NCBI RefSeq assembly: GCF_021531595.1
Contig: NZ_JADYUD010000008.1
Span: 1 to 64,000 of the forward strand
Length of the DNA: 64,000 nt
Source of the DNA: Fusobacterium perfoetens
GTDB taxonomy: Bacteria; Fusobacteriota; Fusobacteriia; Fusobacteriales; Fusobacteriaceae
Reading direction: 5' to 3'
Part shown: in pieces, positions 15,391 to 24,231 of the stretch
How positions within the stretch are numbered: position 1 is the stretch's first letter
How the letters are laid out: the number at the start of each line of letters is the position of its first letter
Made by a program: the position numbers and the translations under genes
The notes under the pieces: model-generated
What the model saw: the letters and a program-made list of their open reading frames with translations, nothing else
Database searches by the model: none
Told to the model about the DNA's origin: nothing

Positions 15391-17253
15391 ATGGGAAAAT
15401 ACAGGTATTTTTGGAGAAAAATTATTTTTACATTACTTTTTCTTACAATTTTTTCGGCATTATTTTCAGCATCTTATAAAATAAATGACTTAAAAATCTT
15501 GGCACAAATAAGAAAAGATGGAAGTGTTAAAGTAACAGAACAAGTTGTTTATAAGGCTGAAAAAATAAATGGAATTATTTATAATATAGATGCAGAAGGT
15601 TATGGAGAACCTAAAGATATAAGTATATTTTATGAAAAAGACGGAGAATATATACAAGCTGTAAGAAAAAGAGGAACAAACAGAGGATATTATTCTTTAA
15701 GTGAAAAAGAAGGACTTTATAAAATAAAGCTTTATTATCCTTTGTATAATGAAAAAGAAACTTTTATTATAAGCTATATTCTTCCTGAAGGTATTTCTGT
15801 TTATAAAGATACAGCACAGTTCAATAGAAAAATGGTGGGAAGAAACTGGCAGAATAATATAAAAAATATAGAAGTAACAATAGAACTTCCTGAAGAAACC
15901 TTAAAAGAAAAAATATATGCTTTTGGACATGGACCGCTTACAGGAAATATTGAAATAGTAAATGGAAGGAAGATAAAATATTCTTTAAAAAATTATTATC
16001 CAGGGGAGTTTATTGAGACAAATATTCTTTTTCCAAAAGAAATAATATCTGAAATAAATAAAAAATATATAAAGAATTATAAAGCTTTTGATGATATTAT
16101 GGCTTTGGAAAAAAATTTAGCAGAGGAAGCAAATAGAGAAAGAGAAAAAGCTGTAAGAATGACAATCTTTAGCTGGACAGCTTTTGGTGCTGTAATATGC
16201 TGGATATTTTTTGTAGGAAGTTTTGTATATATAAAAAATGGAAAGAGATACAAAGTACAAGCTCCATATGGAGAATATTTCAGAGAACTTCCTGATGACT
16301 ATACACCAGCAGTTGCAGGAGCTGTATCAGCAAGACTTACAATAAAACCAGAACATCTTTTTGCTACAGTTATGGATTTAGTAAGAAAAGATTTCTTTCA
16401 AATGTCAGAAGAAGATATAATAAATTCAAACGGGAAAAAGGAACATAGGACTATTTTAAGAAAAATAGAAGAAAAAGATATTTCTAGTCTTAAAGAGTAT
16501 GAAAAATATGTCTTTCAATGGTATATTAATGAAATGGGTGATGGAACAGAAGTTGTAATGGAGGATGTTGAAAGCTATATTTCAGGAAAGAAAAATGCCA
16601 AAGCTTTTTATTCAAAATATAAGGAGTGGTGCAGAAAAGTAGAAAAAGATTTAGAGGAAAAAGGTCTTACGAGAGAAAAAAATAAAAAAATTCCTGTTCT
16701 TTTGGGGGTTGTAACTGGATTTCTTATGTTTCCTGGAGGTGTTTTTCTTACAGGAGTTTTCAGAGATTCAAAATTTATGTTATTTACATTTATAGCAGTT
16801 CCTTTCATTGTATTTATAATTTCAAGAAAAAAACTTTCTAAAATAGCTGAAGAAGCTTATGCAAAATGGAGTGCATTTAAAAAATTTTTAATAGATTATA
16901 GTAATCTTGAAGAAGCAAAAACAGCTTCAATTTATATTTGGGAACACTATTTTGTTTATGCTGTAGCTCTTGGAGTTGCAGAAAAAGTAGCAAAAGGATA
17001 TAAAAAGATAGAAAGTTTAAGAGGTGAAAACAGAGGAACAGAAGTTGGCAGATATTATAGACCTTCTATAATGAATGCTTATATATACAGCAGTGCATTT
17101 CACAGTATAGAAAAAGCAACATCAGGAGCTGCAAATCGTTCAATAAGAGAAGTTTCAAAATCAAATCATTCTTCAGCAGGAGGAAGAGGAGGAGGCTTCA
17201 GCGGAGGTTCTTCCGGAGGTGGAGGAGGCCGTGGAGGCGGAGGTGCTTTTTAG
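15391..17253 (+). CDS. DUF2207 membrane protein with glycine-rich tail
   Basis: A protein of about 620 residues. It starts with a signal peptide or anchor (a hydrophobic stretch ending FSALFSA), followed by a DUF2207-type beta domain, a transmembrane segment near residue 260, a cytoplasmic mixed domain, and two further close-set hydrophobic segments around residue 450. The C-terminus is a very glycine-rich tail rich in Ser and Arg, ending GGGGAF. Function is not established for the family. It sits directly upstream of lemA, an association common for DUF2207. The ATG at 15391 is chosen over a TTG at 15370 because GGAGGGAG lies at 15378-15385. Confidence 0.85.
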   Translation: MGKYRYFWRKIIFTLLFLTIFSALFSASYKINDLKILAQIRKDGSVKVTEQVVYKAEKINGIIYNIDAEGYGEPKDISIFYEKDGEYIQAVRKRGTNRGYYSLSEKEGLYKIKLYYPLYNEKETFIISYILPEGISVYKDTAQFNRKMVGRNWQNNIKNIEVTIELPEETLKEKIYAFGHGPLTGNIEIVNGRKIKYSLKNYYPGEFIETNILFPKEIISEINKKYIKNYKAFDDIMALEKNLAEEANREREKAVRMTIFSWTAFGAVICWIFFVGSFVYIKNGKRYKVQAPYGEYFRELPDDYTPAVAGAVSARLTIKPEHLFATVMDLVRKDFFQMSEEDIINSNGKKEHRTILRKIEEKDISSLKEYEKYVFQWYINEMGDGTEVVMEDVESYISGKKNAKAFYSKYKEWCRKVEKDLEEKGLTREKNKKIPVLLGVVTGFLMFPGGVFLTGVFRDSKFMLFTFIAVPFIVFIISRKKLSKIAEEAYAKWSAFKKFLIDYSNLEEAKTASIYIWEHYFVYAVALGVAEKVAKGYKKIESLRGENRGTEVGRYYRPSIMNAYIYSSAFHSIEKATSGAANRSIREVSKSNHSSAGGRGGGFSGGSSGGGGGRGGGGAF

Positions 17254-17282
17254 AAAATTAACTGAAAAAGGAGATGATTAGT

Positions 17283-17834
17283 ATGAAAGGTATAATTATT
17301 TTGATTGCTATTATTCTTTTTATAATAGTAATAACTATAATTTATCAAAATAAATTTGTAACTCTTCATGAAAGAGTGAAAAATGCTTGGAGTCAAATAG
17401 ATGTACAGTTGCAAAAAAGAATGGATTTAATACCTAATATTACAGAAACAGTAAAAGGATATGCAGTTCATGAGAGAGAAACTCTTGATGCTGTTATTTC
17501 AGCTAGAAACCGTTATATAAATGCTATGGGAACAGAGGAAAAAATGAAAATAAATGGGGAAATAAGTGGACTTTTAGGAAGGCTTATGGCTGTGTCGGAA
17601 AGTTATCCTGATTTAAAAGCAAATATAAATTTCCTTGAACTTCAGAAACAGCTTAAAGAAATAGAAGATAAAATAGGTTTTGCCCGTCAGTTTTATAATG
17701 ATACTGTTACATCCTATAATCAAGCTGTAAAAATGCTTCCTGGAAGTATTTTTGCAGGAATATTTAACTTTAAAGAAGAAACTCTTTTTAAAGCTGAAGA
17801 AGGAGCAAAAGAAACTCCTAAAGTGAAATTTTAA
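17283..17834 (+). CDS. lemA: LemA-family protein
   Basis: A protein of about 183 residues with an N-terminal membrane anchor (residues 1-20), then the LemA helical bundle: a NAWSQIDVQLQKRMDLIPN segment, YAVHERETLDAVISARN, and a NFLELQKQLKEIEDKI helix ending in a FYNDTVTSYN helix. LemA proteins are membrane-anchored bundles of unknown function that typically sit next to DUF2207 or TPM-domain genes, as here. AAAAGGAG ends at 17273, giving 9-base spacing to the ATG at 17283; the ATG at 17274 would be too close. Confidence 0.9.
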   Translation: MKGIIILIAIILFIIVITIIYQNKFVTLHERVKNAWSQIDVQLQKRMDLIPNITETVKGYAVHERETLDAVISARNRYINAMGTEEKMKINGEISGLLGRLMAVSESYPDLKANINFLELQKQLKEIEDKIGFARQFYNDTVTSYNQAVKMLPGSIFAGIFNFKEETLFKAEEGAKETPKVKF

Positions 17835-17854
17835 AAAAGAAGATGAGGTAGAAT

Positions 17855-18607
17855 ATGGAGAATAAAAGCAAAGTTCCTGCAGTAGAAAAAGCAGACAGAA
17901 TATTTAATTATCTGTATTATAATGAAGCTGCAACTCAAGCTGAAATAGCAAGAGAACTTAATATTTCAAAAGCATCTGTAAACAGACTTCTTTCCTTACT
18001 TTTAGAGTTAAGATATCTAAGTATAGAAGATAAAAAATATTCTCTTGGGGAAAAATTTTATTTCTTTGCAAATAAATATGAAAGATACACTCTTATAAAA
18101 AATATATCCCGTCCTTATCTTGAAGAACTTTCTCTTAAATTTAAAGAGACTTTTAAAATGAATATACTTGAGGAAGATAAAATAAGAACTATAGCAAAAG
18201 TTGAAAGCAGTGATCTTATAAAAATACCTGTGTCAGAAAATGCAATTTTCCCTCTTCATGCAGGCGCTGCCAGCAAACTTTTGATTTGCCAGTTGAGTAA
18301 TGCAAAACTTGATAAACTTTTAGAAAAAACTCTTCCTAAATATACTGAAAATACAATAACAGACAGAGAAGAACTAAAAAAAGAACTTATTAAAATAAAC
18401 AGCAGAAAAATATCTTTTGATAATATGGAACACTCGGAAAAAATAAAAGCAGTTGCAGTTCCTGTACTTAATAAAAATAATAGAATAATTGCTGCAATGA
18501 GTTGTCCATGTTTTCCAGAAAGATGGAATGAAGAAAGAATGGGAAAAATAGCAAAGGCTATGGAAAAAGCTTGTAGCGAAATAGGAAAGAGACTGGAGTA
18601 TTTTTAA
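17855..18607 (+). CDS. IclR-family transcriptional regulator
   Basis: A 250-residue regulator with an N-terminal winged helix-turn-helix (ATQAEIARELNISKASVNRLLSLL, about residues 25-48) and an IclR effector-binding domain. The conserved LHAGAASKLLI block lies in that domain, and a C-terminal AVAVPVLNKNNRIIAAMSC strand completes it. The effector is unknown. It follows lemA by 20 bases; it may control the DUF2207-lemA unit or a distant target. Confidence 0.9.
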   Translation: MENKSKVPAVEKADRIFNYLYYNEAATQAEIARELNISKASVNRLLSLLLELRYLSIEDKKYSLGEKFYFFANKYERYTLIKNISRPYLEELSLKFKETFKMNILEEDKIRTIAKVESSDLIKIPVSENAIFPLHAGAASKLLICQLSNAKLDKLLEKTLPKYTENTITDREELKKELIKINSRKISFDNMEHSEKIKAVAVPVLNKNNRIIAAMSCPCFPERWNEERMGKIAKAMEKACSEIGKRLEYF

Positions 18608-18621
18608 ACTCCAGTTTTTTA
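18592..18621 (+). terminator. Terminator overlapping the end of the IclR gene
   Basis: ACTGGAGT (18592-18599), inside the last codons, pairs with ACTCCAGT (18608-18615), which starts right after the stop codon, and runs into six T residues. The stop codon lies in the hairpin loop. Confidence 0.85.
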
Positions 18622-18640
18622 TAAAAAATAAAGTATAAAA

Positions 18641-18682
18641 AAAAGACATGCTTTGTTAAGTAAAACAAGCTGTCTTTTTTTT
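18641..18682 (-). terminator. Terminator of rpmB
   Basis: AAAAGACA (18641-18648) pairs with TGTCTTTT (18671-18678), with an inner GCTTTGTT/AACAAGC helix. U-rich sequence flanks it on both strands; it lies 27 bases after the rpmB stop. Confidence 0.75.
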
Positions 18683-18708
18683 AATACATATAAGTTTTAA
18701 AGTTTTTA

Positions 18709-18966
18709 CTATTTGCTTAAAGCTTTAGTAATTCTTGGACTTAAAGTATTAGCGTTTGCTTTTAAAATTTGCATTAATTCAGTTTCAGAAGCACCTTTTA
18801 TAGTCTTTAAAACTTTAGTACAAACTTTAATTTTTAATGTTTGTCCGTTGATAACAACAGTAACTGGTTGTAAATTTGGTTTCCAAACTCTTCCTGTTAA
18901 TCTGTGAGAGTGAGATATTTGGTTTCCAAAAGTGATTCCTTTACCAGAAATTTCACATCTTTGCAT
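18709..18966 (-). CDS. rpmB: 50S ribosomal protein L28 (bL28)
   Basis: An 85-residue basic protein starting [21 protein letters not shown], the conserved bL28 opening with the RxWKPNLQ segment next. It is a monocistronic gene on the minus strand between two opposite units. I start at the fourth Met-frame codon (18966), 8 bases after GGGGGAGG; an upstream TTG-initiated extension of three residues is not needed. Only one Cys is visible, so it is not the four-cysteine zinc type. Confidence 0.96.
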   Translation of the reverse strand: MQRCEISGKGITFGNQISHSHRLTGRVWKPNLQPVTVVINGQTLKIKVCTKVLKTIKGASETELMQILKANANTLSPRITKALSK

Positions 18967-19002
18967 TGAGAGCACCTCCCCCTAAAATAATTATTGCAAA
19001 TT

Positions 19003-19031
19003 ATTATATCATTATATAGAAAATATATCAA
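19003..19031 (-). promoter_or_regulatory. Promoter of rpmB
   Basis: Minus-strand TTGATA (19031-19026), 17-base spacer ending TGA, TATAAT (19008-19003), placed 37 bases upstream of the start codon. Confidence 0.75.
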
Positions 19032-19133
19032 GGACTTTTTAAAGAAATTAGAAAGAAATGTAAAAAAATAAAATAAATTCCGTCTGAAAAATTTGAATAA
19101 TGAATAAAGTGTTATTAATATTTCTCTGTATTA

Positions 19134-19142
19134 TGATATAAT
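19134..19142 (+). promoter_or_regulatory. Extended -10 promoter for mutS2
   Basis: TGATATAAT forms an extended -10. No good -35 is present. It lies 35 bases upstream of the mutS2 start. Confidence 0.5.
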
Positions 19143-19176
19143 ATAATGAAAATTAAAATAAAAAAAGGTGATAAAA

Positions 19177-21516
19177 TTGAATACTCACAGCCATAATATA
19201 TTAGAATTTAATAAACTAAAAGACAGCTTAAATGAATATATGGTTATAGAAAAAAACAAAGAAAGAGTTGAAGAACTTGGAATATACAAAGATATAAACT
19301 CTTTAAGAAAAGATTTTGAAATTATAAGAGACTTTATAGATTTCTCTAAATATGATGGTGGAATTGAAACTGCAGGAATGAAAAATATTTTAGACATTCT
19401 TAGAAAATGTGATCTTATGGGAATGTATTTTGAGCCTGAGGAACTTTATGACATTAATCAGAACCTAAGACTTTTCAGATTATTTAAAAATAGATTAGAA
19501 GATCTTGATAAATATAAAGAGTTAAAAGGAAAATTTATATCTGTCCCTGTTGTAAAATTTATAGAAGATATAATTAATAAAACAATAGACAATGAAAAAA
19601 AGATACAGGACGAAGCTTCTCTTGATTTAAGAGATATAAGAGCACAGAAAAAACTTTTATCTGCAAATATTAAAAGAAAATTTGATGATATGTTTTCAAA
19701 TGAAGCTTATTCAAAAGCTATTCAGGAAAAAATAGTAACTGTTCGTGACGGAAGAAGTGTTATTCCAGTAAAACTTGATTTTAAAGGATTAATAAAAGGA
19801 ATTGAACACGATAGATCAGCAAGTGGTCAGACAGTTTTTATAGAACCTCTTTCAATAGTTTCTCTTAATAATAAAATGAGAGAGCTTGAAGCAAGAGAAA
19901 GGGAAGAAATAAGAAAAATTCTTTTAAGAATAACAGATCAAATAAGAATGAATGTAGATGATGTGAGAAAAATTGGAGAAAATATTTTAGAACTTGATTT
20001 CTTAAATGGAAAAGCAAAATATGCTATTGATAATAACTGTATAATTCCAGAAATTAATGCGAGAGAGCAACTTAATATTGTTGAAGGAAGACATCCTTTC
20101 ATTGAAAAAGATAAAGTAGTTCCTCTTACATTTGAAATAGGAAGAAAATATAATACTCTTCTTATAACAGGACCAAATACAGGAGGAAAAACAGTAGCTC
20201 TTAAAGTAGCTGGACTTCTTACTCTTATGGCACTTGCAGGTATTCCTATTCCTGCTAAAGAAAATTCAAGTGTAGGATTTTTCTCAGGTGTTTATGCAGA
20301 TATTGGAGATGAACAAAGTATAGAGCAATCTCTTTCGTCTTTTTCGGCACATCTTAAAAATGTTCAGGAAATTTTATCAAGTGTTACTAAAAACTCTCTT
20401 GTTCTTCTTGATGAACTTGGTTCAGGAACAGATCCTGTTGAAGGATCAGCTTTTGCTATGGCTGTAATAGATTATCTGAAAGAAAGAAAAGTAAAATCAA
20501 TGATAACAACACACTATAGTGAAGTTAAAGCTTATGGATATAATGAAGAAGAAATAGAAACAGCTTCAATGGAATTTAATTCTGATACTCTTTCTCCTAC
20601 ATATAGACTTCTTATAGGTATTCCTGGAGAAAGTAATGCACTTACTATTGCAAAAAGACTTGGTGTTTGTGATGAAGTAATAGAAAAAGCTAAAACATAT
20701 ATAAGTGATGAAAATAAAAAAGTAGAAAAAATGATTTCTAATATAAAAGATAAAGCTGATGAACTTGAAGCTATGCAAGTTGAAGTTGAAAGACTTAAAC
20801 AAAAAGCTAAAAAAGATCAGGAAGAATATGAAGAAAAATTAAGACAGCTAGAAATAGAAAAGAATAATATTTTAAAAGAAGCTTATGAGAAAGCTGATAC
20901 AATGATAAAAGATATGCAGAACAAAGCTGCAGCTCTTGTTAAAAAGCTTCAGTCTGAAGAAAATAAAAAAGATGATATGAAAAATGTTCAGAAGAGTCTT
21001 AATATGCTTAGATCAAGCCTTGATCAAGAGAAAAAAGCAAATGTAGAGCAAAAACCTAAAACAGTTAGAAAAATTGATATTAAAGAGGGAGAAAAAGTTC
21101 TTGTTTTGAGTCTTAAACAATATGCTGTGGTTCTTAAAATAAATCCATCAAAAGAAACAGCATTTATTCAAGCAGGAATTCTAAAACTTGAAGTTCCTCT
21201 TGATGACCTTAAAAAGATTGTAGAGAAAAAGGAAAAAGTGTATGGAGCTGCTTCAACATCAAGCAGAACAAGCGTAAAACCGAAAATAGATTTAAGAGGA
21301 AAAATGGTTGAAGAAGCTATATATGAATTAGAGTCATACTTTGACAGAGCTATGATGAATGGATATAAAGAGGTTCAAGTTATTCATGGAAACGGAACAG
21401 GAGCTTTAAGAAAAGGCATAGTTGAATATTTGAAAAAATGCAGATATGTAAAAGAATTTAGATTCGGTGGACAAGGTGAAGGTGGTGTAGGTTGTTCAGT
21501 AGTAACTCTGAAATAA
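19177..21516 (+). CDS. mutS2: MutS2 endonuclease/ATPase
   Basis: MutS2 is a MutS paralogue without the mismatch-recognition domain that suppresses recombination and, in some bacteria, acts in ribosome rescue. The core and clamp run to about residue 320. The ATPase follows with Walker A GPNTGGKT near residue 332, STSSF-like EQSLSSFSAHL, and LVLLDELGSGTDP (Walker B). A long charged coiled coil covers roughly 505-620, and a C-terminal Smr nuclease domain starts at IDLRGKM near 704, with IHGNGTGALR. About 779 residues is normal. The start is the TTG at 19177, six bases after AAAGGTG; a GTG at 19168 overlaps that site. It heads an eight-gene unit. Confidence 0.95.
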   Translation: MNTHSHNILEFNKLKDSLNEYMVIEKNKERVEELGIYKDINSLRKDFEIIRDFIDFSKYDGGIETAGMKNILDILRKCDLMGMYFEPEELYDINQNLRLFRLFKNRLEDLDKYKELKGKFISVPVVKFIEDIINKTIDNEKKIQDEASLDLRDIRAQKKLLSANIKRKFDDMFSNEAYSKAIQEKIVTVRDGRSVIPVKLDFKGLIKGIEHDRSASGQTVFIEPLSIVSLNNKMRELEAREREEIRKILLRITDQIRMNVDDVRKIGENILELDFLNGKAKYAIDNNCIIPEINAREQLNIVEGRHPFIEKDKVVPLTFEIGRKYNTLLITGPNTGGKTVALKVAGLLTLMALAGIPIPAKENSSVGFFSGVYADIGDEQSIEQSLSSFSAHLKNVQEILSSVTKNSLVLLDELGSGTDPVEGSAFAMAVIDYLKERKVKSMITTHYSEVKAYGYNEEEIETASMEFNSDTLSPTYRLLIGIPGESNALTIAKRLGVCDEVIEKAKTYISDENKKVEKMISNIKDKADELEAMQVEVERLKQKAKKDQEEYEEKLRQLEIEKNNILKEAYEKADTMIKDMQNKAAALVKKLQSEENKKDDMKNVQKSLNMLRSSLDQEKKANVEQKPKTVRKIDIKEGEKVLVLSLKQYAVVLKINPSKETAFIQAGILKLEVPLDDLKKIVEKKEKVYGAASTSSRTSVKPKIDLRGKMVEEAIYELESYFDRAMMNGYKEVQVIHGNGTGALRKGIVEYLKKCRYVKEFRFGGQGEGGVGCSVVTLK

Positions 21517-22202
21517 GATATACACTTATAGTTGCAGCAGCTGGTGTAGGTAAAAGAATGGGACTTTCTTATCCAAAACAATTTTTAGAATATAAAGGAA
21601 AACCACTTTTTATTAATGTTCTTGAAACAGGAGAAAAATCTGAACTGATAACAGATATTGTAATTGTGACAGGAAAAGAACTTATAAATGAAGTAAAAGC
21701 TGCATGTGAAAAATTTGAAATAAAGAAGGTTAAATTTATAGCAGAAGGTGGAAAAGAAAGACAAGATTCAATATATAATGCTTTAAAGTTTTGTGATGAG
21801 AATTCTTTTATTGCAGTTCAGGATGGAGTAAGACCATTTTTTAAAGAAAGCTATCTTGAAGATGCTTTTAATGAACTTAAAAGCAATGAAGATATTGATG
21901 GAGTCGTAATAGGAGTTCCTGTAAAAGATACAATAAAAATTGTAGATGAAAGAGGAATAGTTGTATCAACACCTGTAAGATCTACTCTTGTAGCAGCACA
22001 GACACCTCAGGTATTCAGAGGAAAAATTCTTATAGATGCCTATAAAAAAGCTGAAAAAGAAAAATTTCTTGGGACTGATGATTCCTCTCTTGTGGAAAAA
22101 TATGGAGGAAAAATAAAAATATCAGCAGGAGATTATGGAAATATAAAAATAACAACAATAGAAGATATAAGTTTTCTTAAGCAGGAAGGAGAAATAAAAT
22201 GA
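21492..22202 (+). CDS. ispD: 2-C-methyl-D-erythritol 4-phosphate cytidylyltransferase
   Basis: IspD attaches CMP to methylerythritol phosphate in the non-mevalonate isoprenoid pathway. The CTP-binding opening VAAAGVGKRMG and later segments AEGGKERQDSIYNAL, VQDGVRPF and a PVKDTIK block identify the family. Its partner pathway enzyme Dxs is encoded later in this window. The 236-residue length is normal. The start appears to be a TTG at 21492, overlapping the end of mutS2 by 25 bases, with AAGGTGG just upstream. Confidence 0.93.
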   Translation: MFSSNSEIRYTLIVAAAGVGKRMGLSYPKQFLEYKGKPLFINVLETGEKSELITDIVIVTGKELINEVKAACEKFEIKKVKFIAEGGKERQDSIYNALKFCDENSFIAVQDGVRPFFKESYLEDAFNELKSNEDIDGVVIGVPVKDTIKIVDERGIVVSTPVRSTLVAAQTPQVFRGKILIDAYKKAEKEKFLGTDDSSLVEKYGGKIKISAGDYGNIKITTIEDISFLKQEGEIK

Positions 22203-23008
22203 AAATTTTAATTTCGCAGATGAAGCCTTATTTAGGGAATGTTGAAAAGAATCTGCAGAAGATAATATCATATACAGAAGAGGGAATAAAGGAGAAATGT
22301 GATATAGTAGTTTTTCCTGAACTTTCATTGAATGGAACTCTTCTTGAAGATCTTATATATGAAACAGCTGTTTTGAAAGTACCAGAAAAACTTTTAGAAC
22401 TAAGCAGAGAAATAACAGTTATTTTTGGCGCAGTTAAAGAAGAAAAGAATAAATATTATAACTGTGCTTTCTGTCTTGAAGATGGAAATGTTATAGGAGA
22501 GCATAAAAAAGTATTTCTTTCAAAAAGCAATGGAGGAAGTGAAGCAAGATATTTTACAAGAGGAAAGAATATAAAAACATTTAAAAGTAAAAATGGTATT
22601 TTAGGAATAACTCTTGGAGAGGAAGGTCTTAATCCTCTAGTAAATGGAGTTCTTTCAGCTGATGGGGCAGAAATAATATTTAATCTTATAAATGAAAGTG
22701 CAGTTTCATCAGAGGAAAATTCTTTATATGAAACAGCTTCAATTGCAGGTTCATTATACAATAAAAATTTTGCAGTAACAGTTAATAGAGTAGGAACAGA
22801 AGACGGTGTTGTTTTTGCAGGTGGTTCGTTTGCAGTTTCTCCTTATGGAAAAATAATAGAAAAAATTGAGAAATTTAATGAAAAATTAAGTATAATAAAT
22901 GTAGAATTAAAAGATATAAAAAAAGCATATTGCATCTCAGAATACGATAATGAAAACAATCTTGAAATTATAAAAAAAGAACTTGAAAGAGTAATGGAAA
23001 AAAATTAA
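22199..23008 (+). CDS. Nitrilase-fold protein lacking the catalytic cysteine
   Basis: A 269-residue carbon-nitrogen hydrolase fold resembling the glutaminase domain of glutamine-dependent NAD synthetase. The catalytic Glu is present in FPELSLNG (Glu41) and the Lys in GEHKKVFL (Lys103 or 104). The third member of the triad, a Cys in a C-E-D type motif after the GILGI strand, is replaced: the segment reads GITLGEEGLNP, with Gly at about residue 140. So hydrolase activity is doubtful. No NAD synthetase C-terminal domain follows. It overlaps ispD by 4 bases. A scaffold or regulatory role is possible but unproven. Confidence 0.75.
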   Translation: MKILISQMKPYLGNVEKNLQKIISYTEEGIKEKCDIVVFPELSLNGTLLEDLIYETAVLKVPEKLLELSREITVIFGAVKEEKNKYYNCAFCLEDGNVIGEHKKVFLSKSNGGSEARYFTRGKNIKTFKSKNGILGITLGEEGLNPLVNGVLSADGAEIIFNLINESAVSSEENSLYETASIAGSLYNKNFAVTVNRVGTEDGVVFAGGSFAVSPYGKIIEKIEKFNEKLSIINVELKDIKKAYCISEYDNENNLEIIKKELERVMEKN

Positions 23009-23032
23009 GAGACAGTTTGATCAGGAGGATTA

Positions 23033-24214
23033 ATGAAAAAGATAGTAAAAGCAGTTTTATTTCTGGCAGCTATAGCTGTATCAGGAATTCTGATCTTTGA
23101 ATATTCTTATAAACTTACATCAGATGATTTTATAACTGACAGGACAACTTTTATTTACAGCAATAAAAATATAAACAGAGAAAAACTTAAAAAATTTGAA
23201 GAGACTTTTAATATAGAAAATATAACAGAAAAAGAAATTTTGAAAAAAGTAAAAAGTATCTGCCTTTTATCACAAAGCAAAATATACAGCAGTGATATAA
23301 ATGTGGTAGGAATAGCTGATACAGGACTATATTATCCTGTTATGTTTATGAAAATAAAAAAATATTTTGATGTAAAAGATGGCTTCTATAAACTGAAAGA
23401 TGAATATAAAGAAGAGATTGGGATACCAAATTCTGATGAAATATATGTTAAACCTTACAGAGGATTATTTTTTGCAGGAACAGATACAGGAGCAATTGAT
23501 AAAGTCATTCACAGCAGTCAGGATAAGAAAAGTCTTAAGACAATAGAAATATTAAATGAATGTGCTGATGATGGCCTTGGAACTCTTGTATTTAATCAGG
23601 AGAGGGAAAGACTTTTCGGAATTGATAGAATAGTAGTTTCTGGAGATACAAAAGGAAATAAAATTTTATTTGAAGGTTTTATATATGGAGATAATGAAAT
23701 TATAAAAGACTTAAGTATCCAGCCTACAGAAAGAAGAATGAATAAGTATATATCAGATAATATGTTATATATTTCAACAGCTAATCTAAGAAAGCTTGAT
23801 ACATTTATTTTAAGAGCTATATCTTATAAAGCAAGCAGTACTAAAAAAGCGAATCTTATAGGAGAACTTTTTGCAAGAGGTTTTGCAGATATTATGTCAG
23901 AACTTAATGGCGAAATGGTTGTGGATCTTGAAAATGGAAATTATCTTTTAGGTCTTAAATCTTCAGAAGATGCAGAGACTTTTGCTGAGTACTTTAAAAA
24001 TGATGAAAATATAAATATTGAAAAAGATTCAGCAGGAAATATTTATATATGCATTGGAGGAGATACTTTTGTTCCACAGAAAAATATAAAATCTATAGAA
24101 AATAATCAATTTTTATCAGGAAAGATGACTACTTATTATGGAAAAATTGAAGCAAATGGTTATTATGACCCTGAAAGATTAAGAATAAATGCTCAGATAG
24201 AGATAGAAAAATAA
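23033..24214 (+). CDS. Membrane-anchored protein of unknown function
   Basis: A 393-residue protein with an N-terminal hydrophobic segment (residues 5-27, a signal anchor since no clear cleavage site or lipobox is seen). A largely beta, charged extracytoplasmic domain follows. I recognise no family. The body contains repeated lysine-rich turns and a GGDTFVP motif near the end. It has AGGAGG before the ATG and lies between the nitrilase-like gene and cysS in a tightly packed unit, so it is probably expressed constitutively with them. An envelope role is a guess from the anchor alone. Confidence 0.6.
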   Translation: MKKIVKAVLFLAAIAVSGILIFEYSYKLTSDDFITDRTTFIYSNKNINREKLKKFEETFNIENITEKEILKKVKSICLLSQSKIYSSDINVVGIADTGLYYPVMFMKIKKYFDVKDGFYKLKDEYKEEIGIPNSDEIYVKPYRGLFFAGTDTGAIDKVIHSSQDKKSLKTIEILNECADDGLGTLVFNQERERLFGIDRIVVSGDTKGNKILFEGFIYGDNEIIKDLSIQPTERRMNKYISDNMLYISTANLRKLDTFILRAISYKASSTKKANLIGELFARGFADIMSELNGEMVVDLENGNYLLGLKSSEDAETFAEYFKNDENINIEKDSAGNIYICIGGDTFVPQKNIKSIENNQFLSGKMTTYYGKIEANGYYDPERLRINAQIEIEK

Positions 24215-24231
24215 ACATCAGGAGGAAAGAT

